Source: JBBDNT01 sp040877445
GTDB lineage: Bacteria; Planctomycetota; Planctomycetia; Planctomycetales; Planctomycetaceae
DNA length: 36,901 bases
Assembly: GCA_040877445.1 (NCBI GenBank)
Contig: JBBDNT010000065.1
Span: 1-36,901, forward strand
Reading direction: 5' to 3'
Position numbers and translations under genes: made by a program. How positions within the stretch are numbered: position 1 is the stretch's first letter; the number at the start of each line of letters is the position of its first letter. Below the pieces are notes generated by a model. That model made no database searches. It was not told the origin of the DNA and worked only from the letters and a program-made list of their open reading frames with translations. Below are positions 16,350-25,755 of the stretch, piece by piece.

Positions 16350-19300
16350 GCATCCTGGCCATGTTCGACGGGTTCGATGCGACAAGCCACGGGATCATCC
16401 TGTTCGTCGCGCTGCTCACGGCGATCACGGCCGCCGGGTTGATCGGAGCGGCCTGCTTCCGCCGCGATCCCGCGAACCGTCACGCGGTGCTGCTCGTCGC
16501 GATCATCGCGGCGCCGATCACTCCGCTGTCCGCCTGGCTTTGCGTCGATGCCGGCTGGACCTTGGTCGAGATTCCAGTGGCGACCGCTTCGCCGCGAATC
16601 AGCCCGGACCCGTTCCAGGCGCCTCGCGATCTCTCGAACCGATCCGAAATCGCGACGACGGCCGAACGGCCCCTCCCGAGCGCCGACGCCGTGGTCGTTC
16701 CGGATCGGGAACCGATTCTCGACGGCACGGCGATGCTCGGGAACTTCTCGGTGGATGCTCCGATCGCCAGTGCCCCTGCGTTGGACACCGTCGACCTCGC
16801 CGAACGATCGTCCCGGGACGAAAGCGCACGGTCGACTCTCCGGAGGTACGTGGCCGGACTGGCGCTCGCGATCTGGGGCGCCGGTTTCGCATTCTGCATG
16901 GCCCGAATGGCGCGCGGCGCGATCGTCGTCCGCAACCTTCGCCGCCACGCGACGCCGGTGAAACGAAATCCCGCGGTGGCGCGCGTCGAGGCGGCCTTGC
17001 CGGTGCGGCGATCGTTGCGAGTGCTCGTCTCCGAGCGGATCGGCACGGCGGTCGCCGTCGGCCCGTTCCGCCCGGCGATCGTCGTCCCACGCACCTATCT
17101 GAAAGAGCTTTCCGAGGACGAGCTGTTCGCCGTCCTCACGCACGAAACAGCCCACATCGTTCGCCGCGACCACGTCGTCGGCCTGCTGCAGCGGATCGTG
17201 GAGGCGCTGTTCTGGCCGCACCCGCTGGTGCATGCGCTCAATCGTCGATTGTCGCGGGCCCGTGAAGAGGTCTGCGACAATCACGTCCTGCGGCACTGCG
17301 ACCCGCGAACCTATTCGGTGATCTTGTTGCGGCTTGTGGAACGGTTGCCGCGCCGCTGCGCTCCCGCGAGCGCGCTCTCGTTCTTCGATCATCGCTGGAA
17401 GCTGGAAGACCGAGTCGCCGGCCTGCTCGATCGTCGCCGCCGCGGCGGGGTCGGCTCGCGGCGCCGCGTGCCGTCTCTGACGGCCGCCGCGTTCGCCGTC
17501 CTTGCGGTCCTCCTCGGGGGACTGCGGATCACCGAGGATCGTGCCGGCGGGGCGAGCGCGGCGGAGCCGGTTTCCGACGAAGCTTCGCCGCCGGCCGACG
17601 AAGGCCCGGCGATCGACGGTCATGCGGAGCGGGACGGCTCCGAGCAACATCGGAACCCGGTCGACGATTTCCTCGCGGCGTCCTTCTTCGCCGCCGACGG
17701 ATTGATCGTGACCTGCTCCTCGCGTTCCTTGAAAAGCTGGGACGCGAAAACCGGCAAGCTCGTTCACGAAACGTCGCTCGGCGCCGAATTCGTCCGCCGG
17801 TCGATTCGGCTGACGCCGGACCGCAAACGGTTGGCGGTGCTCGGCCGCGAACATCGACCGGACGGTTCGGCCGCTCCCGCGGAGATCCGCTACTTCGACG
17901 TGACGACCCACGCCTCCGTCGGGAAGACGGTGCTCGATCGGGACGCGGTCGATTCGCCGGTCGATTCGATGGCGTTCACGCCGGACGGGGAGCACGTGAT
18001 CCTCGCCGGAGAAGGCCCCGCTGGAGCGTTCATCGAGGCCTGGAGGTTGTCCACGCCGTCCCGGCTGAAGGGCCGCTCTCTCGCTGGCCGCCTGGCCGGC
18101 GCTCCCGCCGTCTCTCCCGAGGGTCGATTCGTCGCCGTCACGGTCGCGACGCGGGACGCGGAAACGGCGGCGGACGCGGAACCGACAGCCGAGACATCGA
18201 CATCCGCGACGGAAACCGTCGCGGAGAGCGACAGCCCCACGGAGTTGCTGCTGTGGGATTGGCGCGGCGAGGCCGAGCCGGTCGCCTTCGGTTCGGGCCG
18301 CCGGTTCGGCGATCCGGTGTTCTCACCGGACGGCAAGACGCTGGCGGTCGGCGCCCGGAACGACATTCAAGTCTGGGACGTGTCCGAGCGCCGACTCGTT
18401 CGCTTGCTGGACGAGACGTCGCCGTCGGAAAGATTGAAACTCCCGCGGGCGTTCACTCTGGATGGAGAGCATTTGCTCGTCGCGCACGTCGACGCCTCCG
18501 CGGAGGATGCGCTCCCCTCGAGGGCGGTCATGTGGAACATCGCCTCGGGCAGGCACGTCAAGCGGTTCACCGCGCCGGGCATGTCCGCGCTGGCGGTCTC
18601 CGACGATTGTCGATTCGTCGCCCTGCGCATCGGCGACGTCGGATTTCGAGTCTGGGACGTCGAGACCGGGAAGATCGAAGAACACCGCGACGGCGGCGGG
18701 GAAACACGCCCGGCCGCGCCGCACCCCGGCCCGACCACCGCTCTCGCTTCGCTCGCGTCCCGTCTCGAACCCGGCGCCTGGGCGGAACTGAAGACCGAAG
18801 GCTACACACGCGAACTCGTCTTTCCGGACGGGAAAGAGCACATCCTGTCCTACGCCGACAGCGCCGCATGGGATCCCGTGTCGCGGCAATTGTTGTTCGT
18901 GGGGGGCCTCTACAGCGAACAAGTGAAGATGATCGTCTACCGCGAGGCGGACAATTCCTGGCGGACCGGGTTCCCGCCGCGGGACGGCACCTTCGCCTAC
19001 GATTACAACACGGTCGATTCCCGCCGCGGGGTCTTCTACTGGAAGTCCCGCCGCGACCGGAAGAGCATCTACCGGTTCGACATTCAGAGCGAGAAATGGA
19101 GCGACACGCCCCTCTTGCCGGAAGGCATGAAGGATCTCGGCAAGTTCGGCGGCATGGTCTACTTTCCCGAGATGGACGGCCTGGTGCTCGTCAGCGCTGG
19201 AATGGTCCATCATTTCTCGCCCGCCACCCAGACGTGGCGGGTGATTCGGACGGACTTGCCGATGGGCAAACATCAGAACTTCGCCGAGTACGATCCCGTC

Positions 19301-19699
19301 CGCAAGTTGGTGCTGTTCGGCGGAGGAAACTCGGCTTCGGACCTGCACCGCCTCGACGCGGACGGGACGGTGACCACCCTGAACCCGGCGCCGTTCGAAT
19401 TGCGCGTGCAGGCGGATCGGAAAGGGTCGACGCGCACGATCGATCCCGTCAGCGGGGAGTTCCTGGTGTTGGACGCCGATGGGACGCTCCACGCCTACGA
19501 CGTGCGGTCCGACTCTTGGAAGAGATGCGAGAAGTCCGCCGCGGTCCAACGCGAGGGAGGCATCGTCGCGGCCCCGATTCCCGCTCATGGCGTCGTGATG
19601 TTCGTCAACACCGGTTCGGTATGGTTGTACAAGCACGAACCCCAATTCACGCTCGCGAACAGCGACGGAGAGGACGCCGACGACAAGGCGGCGCAATGA
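16346..19699 (+). CDS. BlaR1/MecR1-like M56 peptidase fused to WD40 and kelch-like repeats
   Basis: This 1117-residue membrane protein combines a zinc protease with a large sensor-like region. Two membrane segments lie near the start (about 7-30 and 38-60), a third at about 166-190 and a fourth at about 376-395. The M56 zinc site HETAH (H266-H270) and a downstream ligand in REEVCD (about E308) lie between segments three and four. The penicillin-binding domain of BlaR1 is absent. Instead come WD40-like repeats (about 430-790, e.g. PVFSPDGKTLAVG and IQVWDVSERRLVRLL) and kelch-like repeats (about 800-1100, e.g. YDPVRKLVLFGGGN). By analogy with BlaR1 it would sense a signal outside the cytoplasm and inactivate BlaI. 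The ligand is unknown. Its start overlaps the blaI stop, and the PhoD-like gene follows 43 bp later. Confidence 0.9.
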   Translation: MSILAMFDGFDATSHGIILFVALLTAITAAGLIGAACFRRDPANRHAVLLVAIIAAPITPLSAWLCVDAGWTLVEIPVATASPRISPDPFQAPRDLSNRSEIATTAERPLPSADAVVVPDREPILDGTAMLGNFSVDAPIASAPALDTVDLAERSSRDESARSTLRRYVAGLALAIWGAGFAFCMARMARGAIVVRNLRRHATPVKRNPAVARVEAALPVRRSLRVLVSERIGTAVAVGPFRPAIVVPRTYLKELSEDELFAVLTHETAHIVRRDHVVGLLQRIVEALFWPHPLVHALNRRLSRAREEVCDNHVLRHCDPRTYSVILLRLVERLPRRCAPASALSFFDHRWKLEDRVAGLLDRRRRGGVGSRRRVPSLTAAAFAVLAVLLGGLRITEDRAGGASAAEPVSDEASPPADEGPAIDGHAERDGSEQHRNPVDDFLAASFFAADGLIVTCSSRSLKSWDAKTGKLVHETSLGAEFVRRSIRLTPDRKRLAVLGREHRPDGSAAPAEIRYFDVTTHASVGKTVLDRDAVDSPVDSMAFTPDGEHVILAGEGPAGAFIEAWRLSTPSRLKGRSLAGRLAGAPAVSPEGRFVAVTVATRDAETAADAEPTAETSTSATETVAESDSPTELLLWDWRGEAEPVAFGSGRRFGDPVFSPDGKTLAVGARNDIQVWDVSERRLVRLLDETSPSERLKLPRAFTLDGEHLLVAHVDASAEDALPSRAVMWNIASGRHVKRFTAPGMSALAVSDDCRFVALRIGDVGFRVWDVETGKIEEHRDGGGETRPAAPHPGPTTALASLASRLEPGAWAELKTEGYTRELVFPDGKEHILSYADSAAWDPVSRQLLFVGGLYSEQVKMIVYREADNSWRTGFPPRDGTFAYDYNTVDSRRGVFYWKSRRDRKSIYRFDIQSEKWSDTPLLPEGMKDLGKFGGMVYFPEMDGLVLVSAGMVHHFSPATQTWRVIRTDLPMGKHQNFAEYDPVRKLVLFGGGNSASDLHRLDADGTVTTLNPAPFELRVQADRKGSTRTIDPVSGEFLVLDADGTLHAYDVRSDSWKRCEKSAAVQREGGIVAAPIPAHGVVMFVNTGSVWLYKHEPQFTLANSDGEDADDKAAQ

Positions 19700-19742
19700 T
19701 CGCTCCCCAGCACGATTCTTCACTTGGAACAGGCCATCACCG

Positions 19743-21245
19743 ATGCTCGCATCAGTCACATGCCGCGTGAAAGCGATCCCGGCGATCTTGTCGGCGACTC
19801 TGCTGGTCGGCGTCTCGTCGATCGAAGCGATCGCCGCGGATAACGAGCCGGCTTCGCTGATCGGCGGGCCGATGGTGGGGCACACCACGGACGGTTCCGT
19901 GCGAATCTGGGCGCGGTCGACGAAGCCCGCGGAACTCGTCGTGGCGGTCGGAACGAAGGCCGACCTCGGCGACGCGGTGAAGTCCCAGCCGGTGCGGCTC
20001 GAGGTGGAAAACGATCTGGCCGGCGTCGCCGACGTGGCGGGACTGCAACCCGCGACGACCTACCATTACCAGGTGCGCATCGACGGCCGGGACACGCTGA
20101 AAACGCCCTTGCCGACCTTTCGCACGTTTCCCGTCGCGGGGAAGCCGGCCAAGGTTCGCGTGTTGTTCGGCGGCGGAATCCGCTTTCAGCGCGATCCCGA
20201 GCAGCCCATCTGGAGACACATGCTGAAGCAGGATCCGGCGGCCATGCTGATGATGGGAGACAACACCTATCCCGACAATCCCATCGACGCGGCCTACCTC
20301 GAAGAGATCCTGAAGCGCGTCGATCTCGGCGGGACCGAGAAGTCGCTCGTGCGCCGCGACGAATCGTATCGGGGCGGAGAGGGATTCCTGTTCCATCGCG
20401 CGTATTGCCGGATCCAGCAGTCGATTCCCCCGTTCCGCGAGTTCACCTCCCGTGTTCCCAGCTATTCCCTGTGGGACGATCACGACGCCTTCCACGACGG
20501 GCAGGGAGGCGCGCGTCTGCCGATGGAACGCCGGCAGGAGAGCCTCCGCGTCTTCCGTGAGAATTATCCCAACCCCTACTATGGCGGGGGCGACGAGCAT
20601 CCCGGCACGTGGTGCCACTTCTCGCTGGCCGACCTCGACTTCATCCTCCTCGACGCCCGCACCTACCGCGAAGGCGGAGGCCGCAAGGAACGCCGCTTCA
20701 TGGGCGAAGAAGAGGAACGCTGGCTGAAGGAGCGGCTGAAGAACTCGACCGCGAAGTTCAAGTTCCTGGTGTGCGGCAGCCCCTGGAACAATCAGCCCAA
20801 GGGGGGCGGCACGCTCACCGAGGAGAACTACTACGACCGCGCGGGCGACACGCTCGCCTCCTACAAGTGGCATCGCGATCAACTCATCGAGTGGATCATC
20901 GAGAACCGCATCCCCAACGTCGTGCTCCTCTCTGGGGACCGGCATCGCGCGGAAGTGGCCGCCGTCTGGCCGAGGAGCAAGCCGGACCACCTGTTCCACG
21001 AACTCAACAATTGCAGCATCGCCAGCAGCATTCACGGTTGTCTCGAACCCGGTCGAGACGGACTGATCTTTTGCTACAGCGGCCGGACCTATGGACTGCT
21101 CGACATCGACACCACCCGCGAGCCCGCGACGGTCGCCTATGAAATCTGGGGCAGCCGCGACGGTCGCGACCCCATCGAACGCCAGCACCGCTTCGTCCTG
21201 AACTCGACCGAGTTCCTTCCTGAACGACAGGCGCTGAAAGATTGA
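19743..21245 (+). CDS. PhoD-like metallophosphatase, secreted
   Basis: This 500-residue protein has a signal peptide (about 1-32), an N-terminal fibronectin-like PhoD domain (about 40-130, GLQPATTYHYQVRIDG) and a calcineurin-like phosphatase domain. Metal sites are visible as GDNTYPD (D173, N174), WDDHD (W244-D248) and SGDRHRAE (D399, H401). Where typical PhoD proteins have Ser-Cys, as in FGSC, this one reads FGGG (residues 142-145), so the usual cysteine ligand is missing. It may use a different metal set or be weak. It lies 43 bp after the M56 gene, likely in the blaI operon. Its ribosome binding site is poor (AGG about 12 bases upstream), so the start is less certain. Confidence 0.85.
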   Translation: MLASVTCRVKAIPAILSATLLVGVSSIEAIAADNEPASLIGGPMVGHTTDGSVRIWARSTKPAELVVAVGTKADLGDAVKSQPVRLEVENDLAGVADVAGLQPATTYHYQVRIDGRDTLKTPLPTFRTFPVAGKPAKVRVLFGGGIRFQRDPEQPIWRHMLKQDPAAMLMMGDNTYPDNPIDAAYLEEILKRVDLGGTEKSLVRRDESYRGGEGFLFHRAYCRIQQSIPPFREFTSRVPSYSLWDDHDAFHDGQGGARLPMERRQESLRVFRENYPNPYYGGGDEHPGTWCHFSLADLDFILLDARTYREGGGRKERRFMGEEEERWLKERLKNSTAKFKFLVCGSPWNNQPKGGGTLTEENYYDRAGDTLASYKWHRDQLIEWIIENRIPNVVLLSGDRHRAEVAAVWPRSKPDHLFHELNNCSIASSIHGCLEPGRDGLIFCYSGRTYGLLDIDTTREPATVAYEIWGSRDGRDPIERQHRFVLNSTEFLPERQALKD

Positions 21246-21750
21246 CTTGGCCGCGTCGCTGGGCGGCGACGTCGCCGGCGGCGGCGGAGTGATATTCGAA
21301 CTCGCGACCTTGGTTTCTCGAAACATCGTACGGCGTCGATTCCATCGGCCGTTCCGGCCTGCTGCGCCGTATTCGAAATACGTATCAGTCCTTTCCATCG
21401 GAGCGTCATTTCATCGCCTCCGCGATGCTGATGAGAGTTTCTGCTGTTCCATTCTTCAATTCGCTCGATCGAGTGAAACGCGGATTGTCCGGGAGTTCCG
21501 ACAACTCGCCTGAATGCGATATCACGGTTTCAACTCAGTGTTCCAATTCCTCGGCATGGATTTGGTCCAGGATCGCCTTGCGCGAACATGTCGGTCGGCG
21601 GGTTCGGTCGCTGCGTTCCATCTCATTTCATCTTGCCTTGGTGATGCGTTTGCATTCGGTCGGTGGAAAGTGCGGACCACGGTGGCATTGACGGCGGCCT
21701 GGTTTCAGGCGGCACGAACTTCATTCACGCTTTCGCAAACGGAGGACGAC
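21246..21750 (+). other. 505-bp region without a recognised gene, upstream of the DUF1559 cluster
   Basis: A GC-rich 6-bp stem (CGTCGC at 21254 with GCGACG at 21266-21271) lies just after the PhoD-like stop and could be a weak terminator without T-run. A near-perfect 18-bp palindrome lies at 21460-21477 (one mismatched pair). The composition is less GC-rich than the neighbours. A promoter for the DUF1559 genes must lie here, but none could be fixed. The in-frame extension of the first DUF1559 gene back to 21514 shows no protein-like features. Confidence 0.4.
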
Positions 21751-22719
21751 ATGACGGGTCGCATTCGGACAACGGGGCGAACGCCGGCCGAACGCCGCGC
21801 GTTCACGCTCATCGAGTTGTTGGTGGTGATCGCCATCATCGGAATTCTGGTGGCGCTGCTGCTCCCGGCGGTGCAGGCGGCGCGGGAGGCGGCGCGCCGG
21901 TCGACCTGCAAGAGCAACCTCAAGAACATCGCGCTGGCCTGCCACAATCACCACGAGTCGCACAACTGTTTCCCACCCGGTTCCACGTTGCGGGCGGGGT
22001 GGCCGGCGTTCCTGCTGTCGGCCCTGGACGAACAGGGAAAGAACGACGCGCTGCGGCCCCGCGATCTGACGGCCACGGCGGTTCCCACTTCCGTGATTCA
22101 CACCGGGGGCAACTACCAGGCCATCGCCCGGCAGGCTTACAACTCGCGAGTCGGCGTCTTTCTTTGTCCCTCCAACGTCTGGTCCACCGATTGGCAACCC
22201 AGCGACGTCACCGCCAGCACCCCCAGGCCGGGCCTGCTGAACTACCTGGGCTGCTCGGGACACGACGTGACCAGCATGTCCTTCAACTGGCGGGTCGGCA
22301 TCTTCCAAGACATGCGGACCATCGATTCGGGCGCCGGAGAGGGGTTCTGGAGTCCAGGCGCCTATGCCCGCTTCCCCACGATCACCGACGGCAGCACCAA
22401 CACGGTCCTCATCGGCGAGTTCCGCGGCGCGGTGCCCTGGGCCGATCCCGGCACGCGTTCGATGGCGAGCACCAGCAACCCGATCAACGGCGACTTCGAC
22501 CCCGCGAACCCGAACACGCTGCCGATCGACAACTTCTTCGGCAGTTCTCACGCCGGCGGCGCCCAATTCGCGGCCGCGGATGGGGCGGTGCATTTCTTGA
22601 CGAACGGGTTCGAGGGCCAAACCCTCGCGACCCGCGACGCCGCCGTGACCGTCACGCATTGGCAAGCCCTCGGTTCGATCGCCGGAGGCGAGGCGGCGAC
22701 GTTCCCGAGCGGCAACTGA
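21751..22719 (+). CDS. DUF1559 pseudopilin-like protein, type A (copy 1)
   Basis: This 322-residue protein has a type IV prepilin-like N-terminus: a short basic leader, then FTLIELLVVIAIIGILVALLLP. The residue before the Phe is Ala rather than Gly. The DUF1559 body contains the CPSN motif (VFLCPSNVW) and the C-terminal H-X9-DG motif (HAGGAQFAAADG). The family is abundant in planctomycetes; members are processed at the membrane and are thought to be surface or secretion related, without a proven role. GGAGG lies 5 bases before the chosen ATG. It matches the third gene of the cluster far better than the second. Confidence 0.92.
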   Translation: MTGRIRTTGRTPAERRAFTLIELLVVIAIIGILVALLLPAVQAAREAARRSTCKSNLKNIALACHNHHESHNCFPPGSTLRAGWPAFLLSALDEQGKNDALRPRDLTATAVPTSVIHTGGNYQAIARQAYNSRVGVFLCPSNVWSTDWQPSDVTASTPRPGLLNYLGCSGHDVTSMSFNWRVGIFQDMRTIDSGAGEGFWSPGAYARFPTITDGSTNTVLIGEFRGAVPWADPGTRSMASTSNPINGDFDPANPNTLPIDNFFGSSHAGGAQFAAADGAVHFLTNGFEGQTLATRDAAVTVTHWQALGSIAGGEAATFPSGN

Positions 22720-22765
22720 TCGATTTCATCCCACGCGGATTTCATCCCACGCGAAGGAGACGGAC

Positions 22766-23662
22766 ATGAAAACAAAACACGCGGTCGTCCGCGGCGATAC
22801 GCGAAGTCGCCGGAGCGGATTCACCTTGATCGAGCTGCTCGTCGTGATCGCCATCATCGGCGTTCTGATCGCGCTGCTGCTCCCCGCGGTGCAGGCGGCG
22901 CGCGAAGCGGCACGCCGCTCCAATTGCAAGAGCAATCTCCGCAACGTGGCGATCGCCATGCACACGTACCACGAGACCTACGGCAGTTTTCCTCCCGGCT
23001 CGGCCGGCCCGACGAACAACATCGTCGGGTGGTCGGCATTCCTGATGCCGTTCCTGGAGGAATTGACCATTTTCGAGCTGGTGCGGCCCCAAGAGGCGGT
23101 TCCGGACATCACCGCCGGAGGATTGGCCGCCTGGCCGCCGGTCGGCGTGCTGATGTGCCCCTCGAGCAACACCACGACGATCGGGGGCGTCAGTTCCTAT
23201 TTCGGCAATTCGGGAACCGTGGCCGACATCTCGGCATCGCCCGCCAACGGCGTCAACGGCATCCTCCGCGAGACGCACCCCACGGTGTGGGGAAAGTCGA
23301 TCTACGTCAAGTTCTCGGACATCACCGACGGCACCTCGACCACCATCGCCCTGGGCGAACGGCAGGGGGCGCATCACTACGTGGCCTACGGCACGGAGGT
23401 CGGCAGCGAGACCGTCGTGCGCACGATGAGCCTGCGGCCATTCCAGACGAACGTGCGGATCAACGCCGTGGACATCGACGGGACACCGCTGGGCGAAGCG
23501 GGACAGGGGAACGTGTACGGCAGCCTGCATGCCGGCGGCGCCCAGTTCGCGGGCGTCGACGGGGCGGTGCACTTCATCACTCAGGACGTGTCGTTGACGA
23601 AGCTCAACGGTCTGGCCACCCGCAACGGGGCCGAGTTCGTGGAGTTCGGGGGATCCAATTGA
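22766..23662 (+). CDS. DUF1559 pseudopilin-like protein, type B (copy 1)
   Basis: This 298-residue family member has the leader ending in Gly, then FTLIELLVVIAIIGVLIALLLP. Family motifs are MCPSSN and the H-X9-DG motif HAGGAQFAGVDG. Type B members share the blocks ETYGSFPPGSAGP, THPTVWG and LGERQGAHH with the fourth gene. AGGAG lies well placed before the ATG. It starts 46 bp after the type A gene, so cotranscription is likely. Confidence 0.92.
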   Translation: MKTKHAVVRGDTRSRRSGFTLIELLVVIAIIGVLIALLLPAVQAAREAARRSNCKSNLRNVAIAMHTYHETYGSFPPGSAGPTNNIVGWSAFLMPFLEELTIFELVRPQEAVPDITAGGLAAWPPVGVLMCPSSNTTTIGGVSSYFGNSGTVADISASPANGVNGILRETHPTVWGKSIYVKFSDITDGTSTTIALGERQGAHHYVAYGTEVGSETVVRTMSLRPFQTNVRINAVDIDGTPLGEAGQGNVYGSLHAGGAQFAGVDGAVHFITQDVSLTKLNGLATRNGAEFVEFGGSN

Positions 23663-23770
23663 CAGAGCGCCTCCCGCTCGATCCCGGCGCGGCCGTGATC
23701 GCGGTCGGGGGAGGATCAGGCGAATCGTATCGATCGTTCCTTGGCGTTGCACAATGACGGAGAAAGCGAA

Positions 23771-24718
23771 ATGAAAACTTCACATGCCGCTCCCGGCCGC
23801 GTCGCGGCCGACAGAGGGGCCTTCACGTTGATCGAGTTGCTGGTGGTCGTGGCGATCATCGCGATCCTGGTCGCGCTCTTGTTGCCGGCGGTGCAGGCGG
23901 CCCGCGAGGCGGCACGACGCTCCACCTGCAAGGGGAACCTCAAAAGCCTGGGGCTCGCCTGCCATTCCAATCACGAGACCTACGGCAGTCTGCCTCCCGG
24001 CACGACGCTGAGGGCGCCGTGGTCCGCGTTTCTGCTGCCGTTCCTCGAGGCGGCGGACAAGGACCATGCGCTGCTGCCCCGCGCCGCGGTGGCGACTCCG
24101 CTTCCTCCAGATCCCTCCCTCGATGTCCGGGGCACGCAGGCCTACAACTCGCGGATCGGCGTCTACGTCTGCCCGTCGAACGTCTGGGCGACGGATTGGC
24201 GTCCCGATCTCACCGTGCCCGGCCAGCTGACGTACCTCGGATCGTCCGGGCATACGCAGGTGTCCGGCATGGAACTGGCGCGAAAGTCCGGCGCCTTCAT
24301 GAACATGCAGTCGATCGACGTCGGCGCCGGGGCCGGCATCTGGTCCGGCGGCTCGTACGTCCGCTTCACCGATTTCACGGACGGCACCGCCAACACGATC
24401 ATGATCGGGGAGTTTCGGGGAGTCGTCAACTGGGGCGAGCCGGGCACCCGCCCGCTGGCCACCACCGACCGCACCGCCCTGATCAACAGCGATTTCGACT
24501 CCGCCCTTCCGAACGCCGTGCCGCTCGACAACATCTTCGGCAGCTCTCACCCAGGCGGCGCGCAGTTCGTCGCCGGCGACGGGGCCGTGCACTTCGTCGA
24601 CAACGGCTTCGGCGGGACGGACAACGTGATGACCCAGCGATTGGGAACGACCGTTCGAGTGTGGGAAGCGCTGGGTTCGACCGGAGGGGGCGAAGCGGTG
24701 ACATTCCCGAGCCGATGA
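23771..24718 (+). CDS. DUF1559 pseudopilin-like protein, type A (copy 2)
   Basis: This 315-residue protein has the prepilin-like start FTLIELLVVVAIIAILVALLLP with Ala before the Phe, as in copy 1 of type A. Shared type A blocks are AYNSRIGVYVCPSNVWATDW, LTYLGSSGH, GEFRGVVNWGEPGTR and the C-terminus ALGSTGGGEAVTFPS. The H-X9-DG motif is HPGGAQFVAGDG. GGAG lies 8 bases before the ATG at 23771; an in-frame ATG at 23741 adds ten unlikely residues. Confidence 0.92.
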   Translation: MKTSHAAPGRVAADRGAFTLIELLVVVAIIAILVALLLPAVQAAREAARRSTCKGNLKSLGLACHSNHETYGSLPPGTTLRAPWSAFLLPFLEAADKDHALLPRAAVATPLPPDPSLDVRGTQAYNSRIGVYVCPSNVWATDWRPDLTVPGQLTYLGSSGHTQVSGMELARKSGAFMNMQSIDVGAGAGIWSGGSYVRFTDFTDGTANTIMIGEFRGVVNWGEPGTRPLATTDRTALINSDFDSALPNAVPLDNIFGSSHPGGAQFVAGDGAVHFVDNGFGGTDNVMTQRLGTTVRVWEALGSTGGGEAVTFPSR

Positions 24719-24805
24719 CCGGAGTCGTTCGCATCGATGCGTGAGCGGCGTCGCAAGTCGGTCGATTTTGATCCAGATCGAACTCATCACATGAAGGAGA
24801 CGGAT

Positions 24806-25747
24806 ATGAAGACGCAGCATGTCGCCGGTGCGGGCATCGGCCACGCCCGCAGACCGGGATTCACCCTGATCGAGTTGCTGGTCGTGATCGCGATCATCGC
24901 CATCCTGGTCGCGCTGCTCTTGCCCGCGGTGCAGGCGGCCCGCGAGTCCGCCCGCCGGTCCAATTGCAAGAACAACCTCAAGAACCTGGGACTCGCCCTG
25001 CACGGCCACCACGAGACCTACGGCAGCTTCCCTCCGGGATCGGCGGGGCCCGCCGTCGGTCCCGATCCGTACGAAGTCAGCAGCGGCAACAACGCAAACA
25101 CGCACCTCAGTTGGTCCGCGTTCATCCTCCCGTTCGTCGAAGGCCAGCACCTCGACAACGCGATTCAGCCTCGAACAGCCGCGGCGAATCCCAATGCCGT
25201 CGCCCCGTACCCCAGGCTCGGGGTGTTCATGTGCCCGTCCAGCCGGACGGCCACCGCGCCCGGATCCAACTCGTACTTCGCAAACGCCGGCAGCAAGACC
25301 GGAACTAACATGAACATCGACCCCATCGACATCGGGCCGGGGATGTTCGCCCAGACGCACCCCGCGCTGTTCGGCTCACTCCAGTATGTGCGGTTCGGCG
25401 ACGTGTCCGACGGAACGACGCACACGATCCTGCTCGGCGAGCGGCAGGGGCAACATCACGTCGTGTTCTATGGCAGCCGATCCGCCGGCGGCAGCCATCC
25501 CTACACCCACACCATCCGGACGTTTCAGGCGGATGCGACCATCAACGACGTTCGCTTGGGAACCAGCAACATCGACGATCTTCGCCGCCGCGAGGCGATC
25601 TGGGGGAGTTGGCACTCGAGCGGCGCCCAGTTCGTCGCCGTCGACGGAGCGGTGCACTTCCTCGGGGACGAAACGCCGGGCGCCCACCTGGTGGCGTTCG
25701 GCACGCGGAACGCACGGGAACTCGTGAAGTTTCCGATCGCCAATTAG
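24806..25747 (+). CDS. DUF1559 pseudopilin-like protein, type B (copy 2)
   Basis: This 313-residue protein has Gly before FTLIELLVVIAIIAILVALLLP. It shares with the second gene ETYGSFPPGSAGP, THPALFGS and LGERQGQHH, and its H-X9-DG motif is HSSGAQFVAVDG. AGGAG lies 7 bases before the ATG at 24806, and the leader GAAGGAGACGGA is the same as that of the other type B gene. In-frame starts at 24737 and 24791 are less likely. It ends the A-B-A-B cluster. Confidence 0.92.
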   Translation: MKTQHVAGAGIGHARRPGFTLIELLVVIAIIAILVALLLPAVQAARESARRSNCKNNLKNLGLALHGHHETYGSFPPGSAGPAVGPDPYEVSSGNNANTHLSWSAFILPFVEGQHLDNAIQPRTAAANPNAVAPYPRLGVFMCPSSRTATAPGSNSYFANAGSKTGTNMNIDPIDIGPGMFAQTHPALFGSLQYVRFGDVSDGTTHTILLGERQGQHHVVFYGSRSAGGSHPYTHTIRTFQADATINDVRLGTSNIDDLRRREAIWGSWHSSGAQFVAVDGAVHFLGDETPGAHLVAFGTRNARELVKFPIAN

Positions 25748-25755
25748 TTCGGCAT

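Noticed and set aside
21751..25747. The repeated DNA of the DUF1559 cluster as a CRISPR-like or other non-coding array
   Set aside because: The similarity comes from conserved prepilin-type coding sequence in complete genes with ribosome binding sites.
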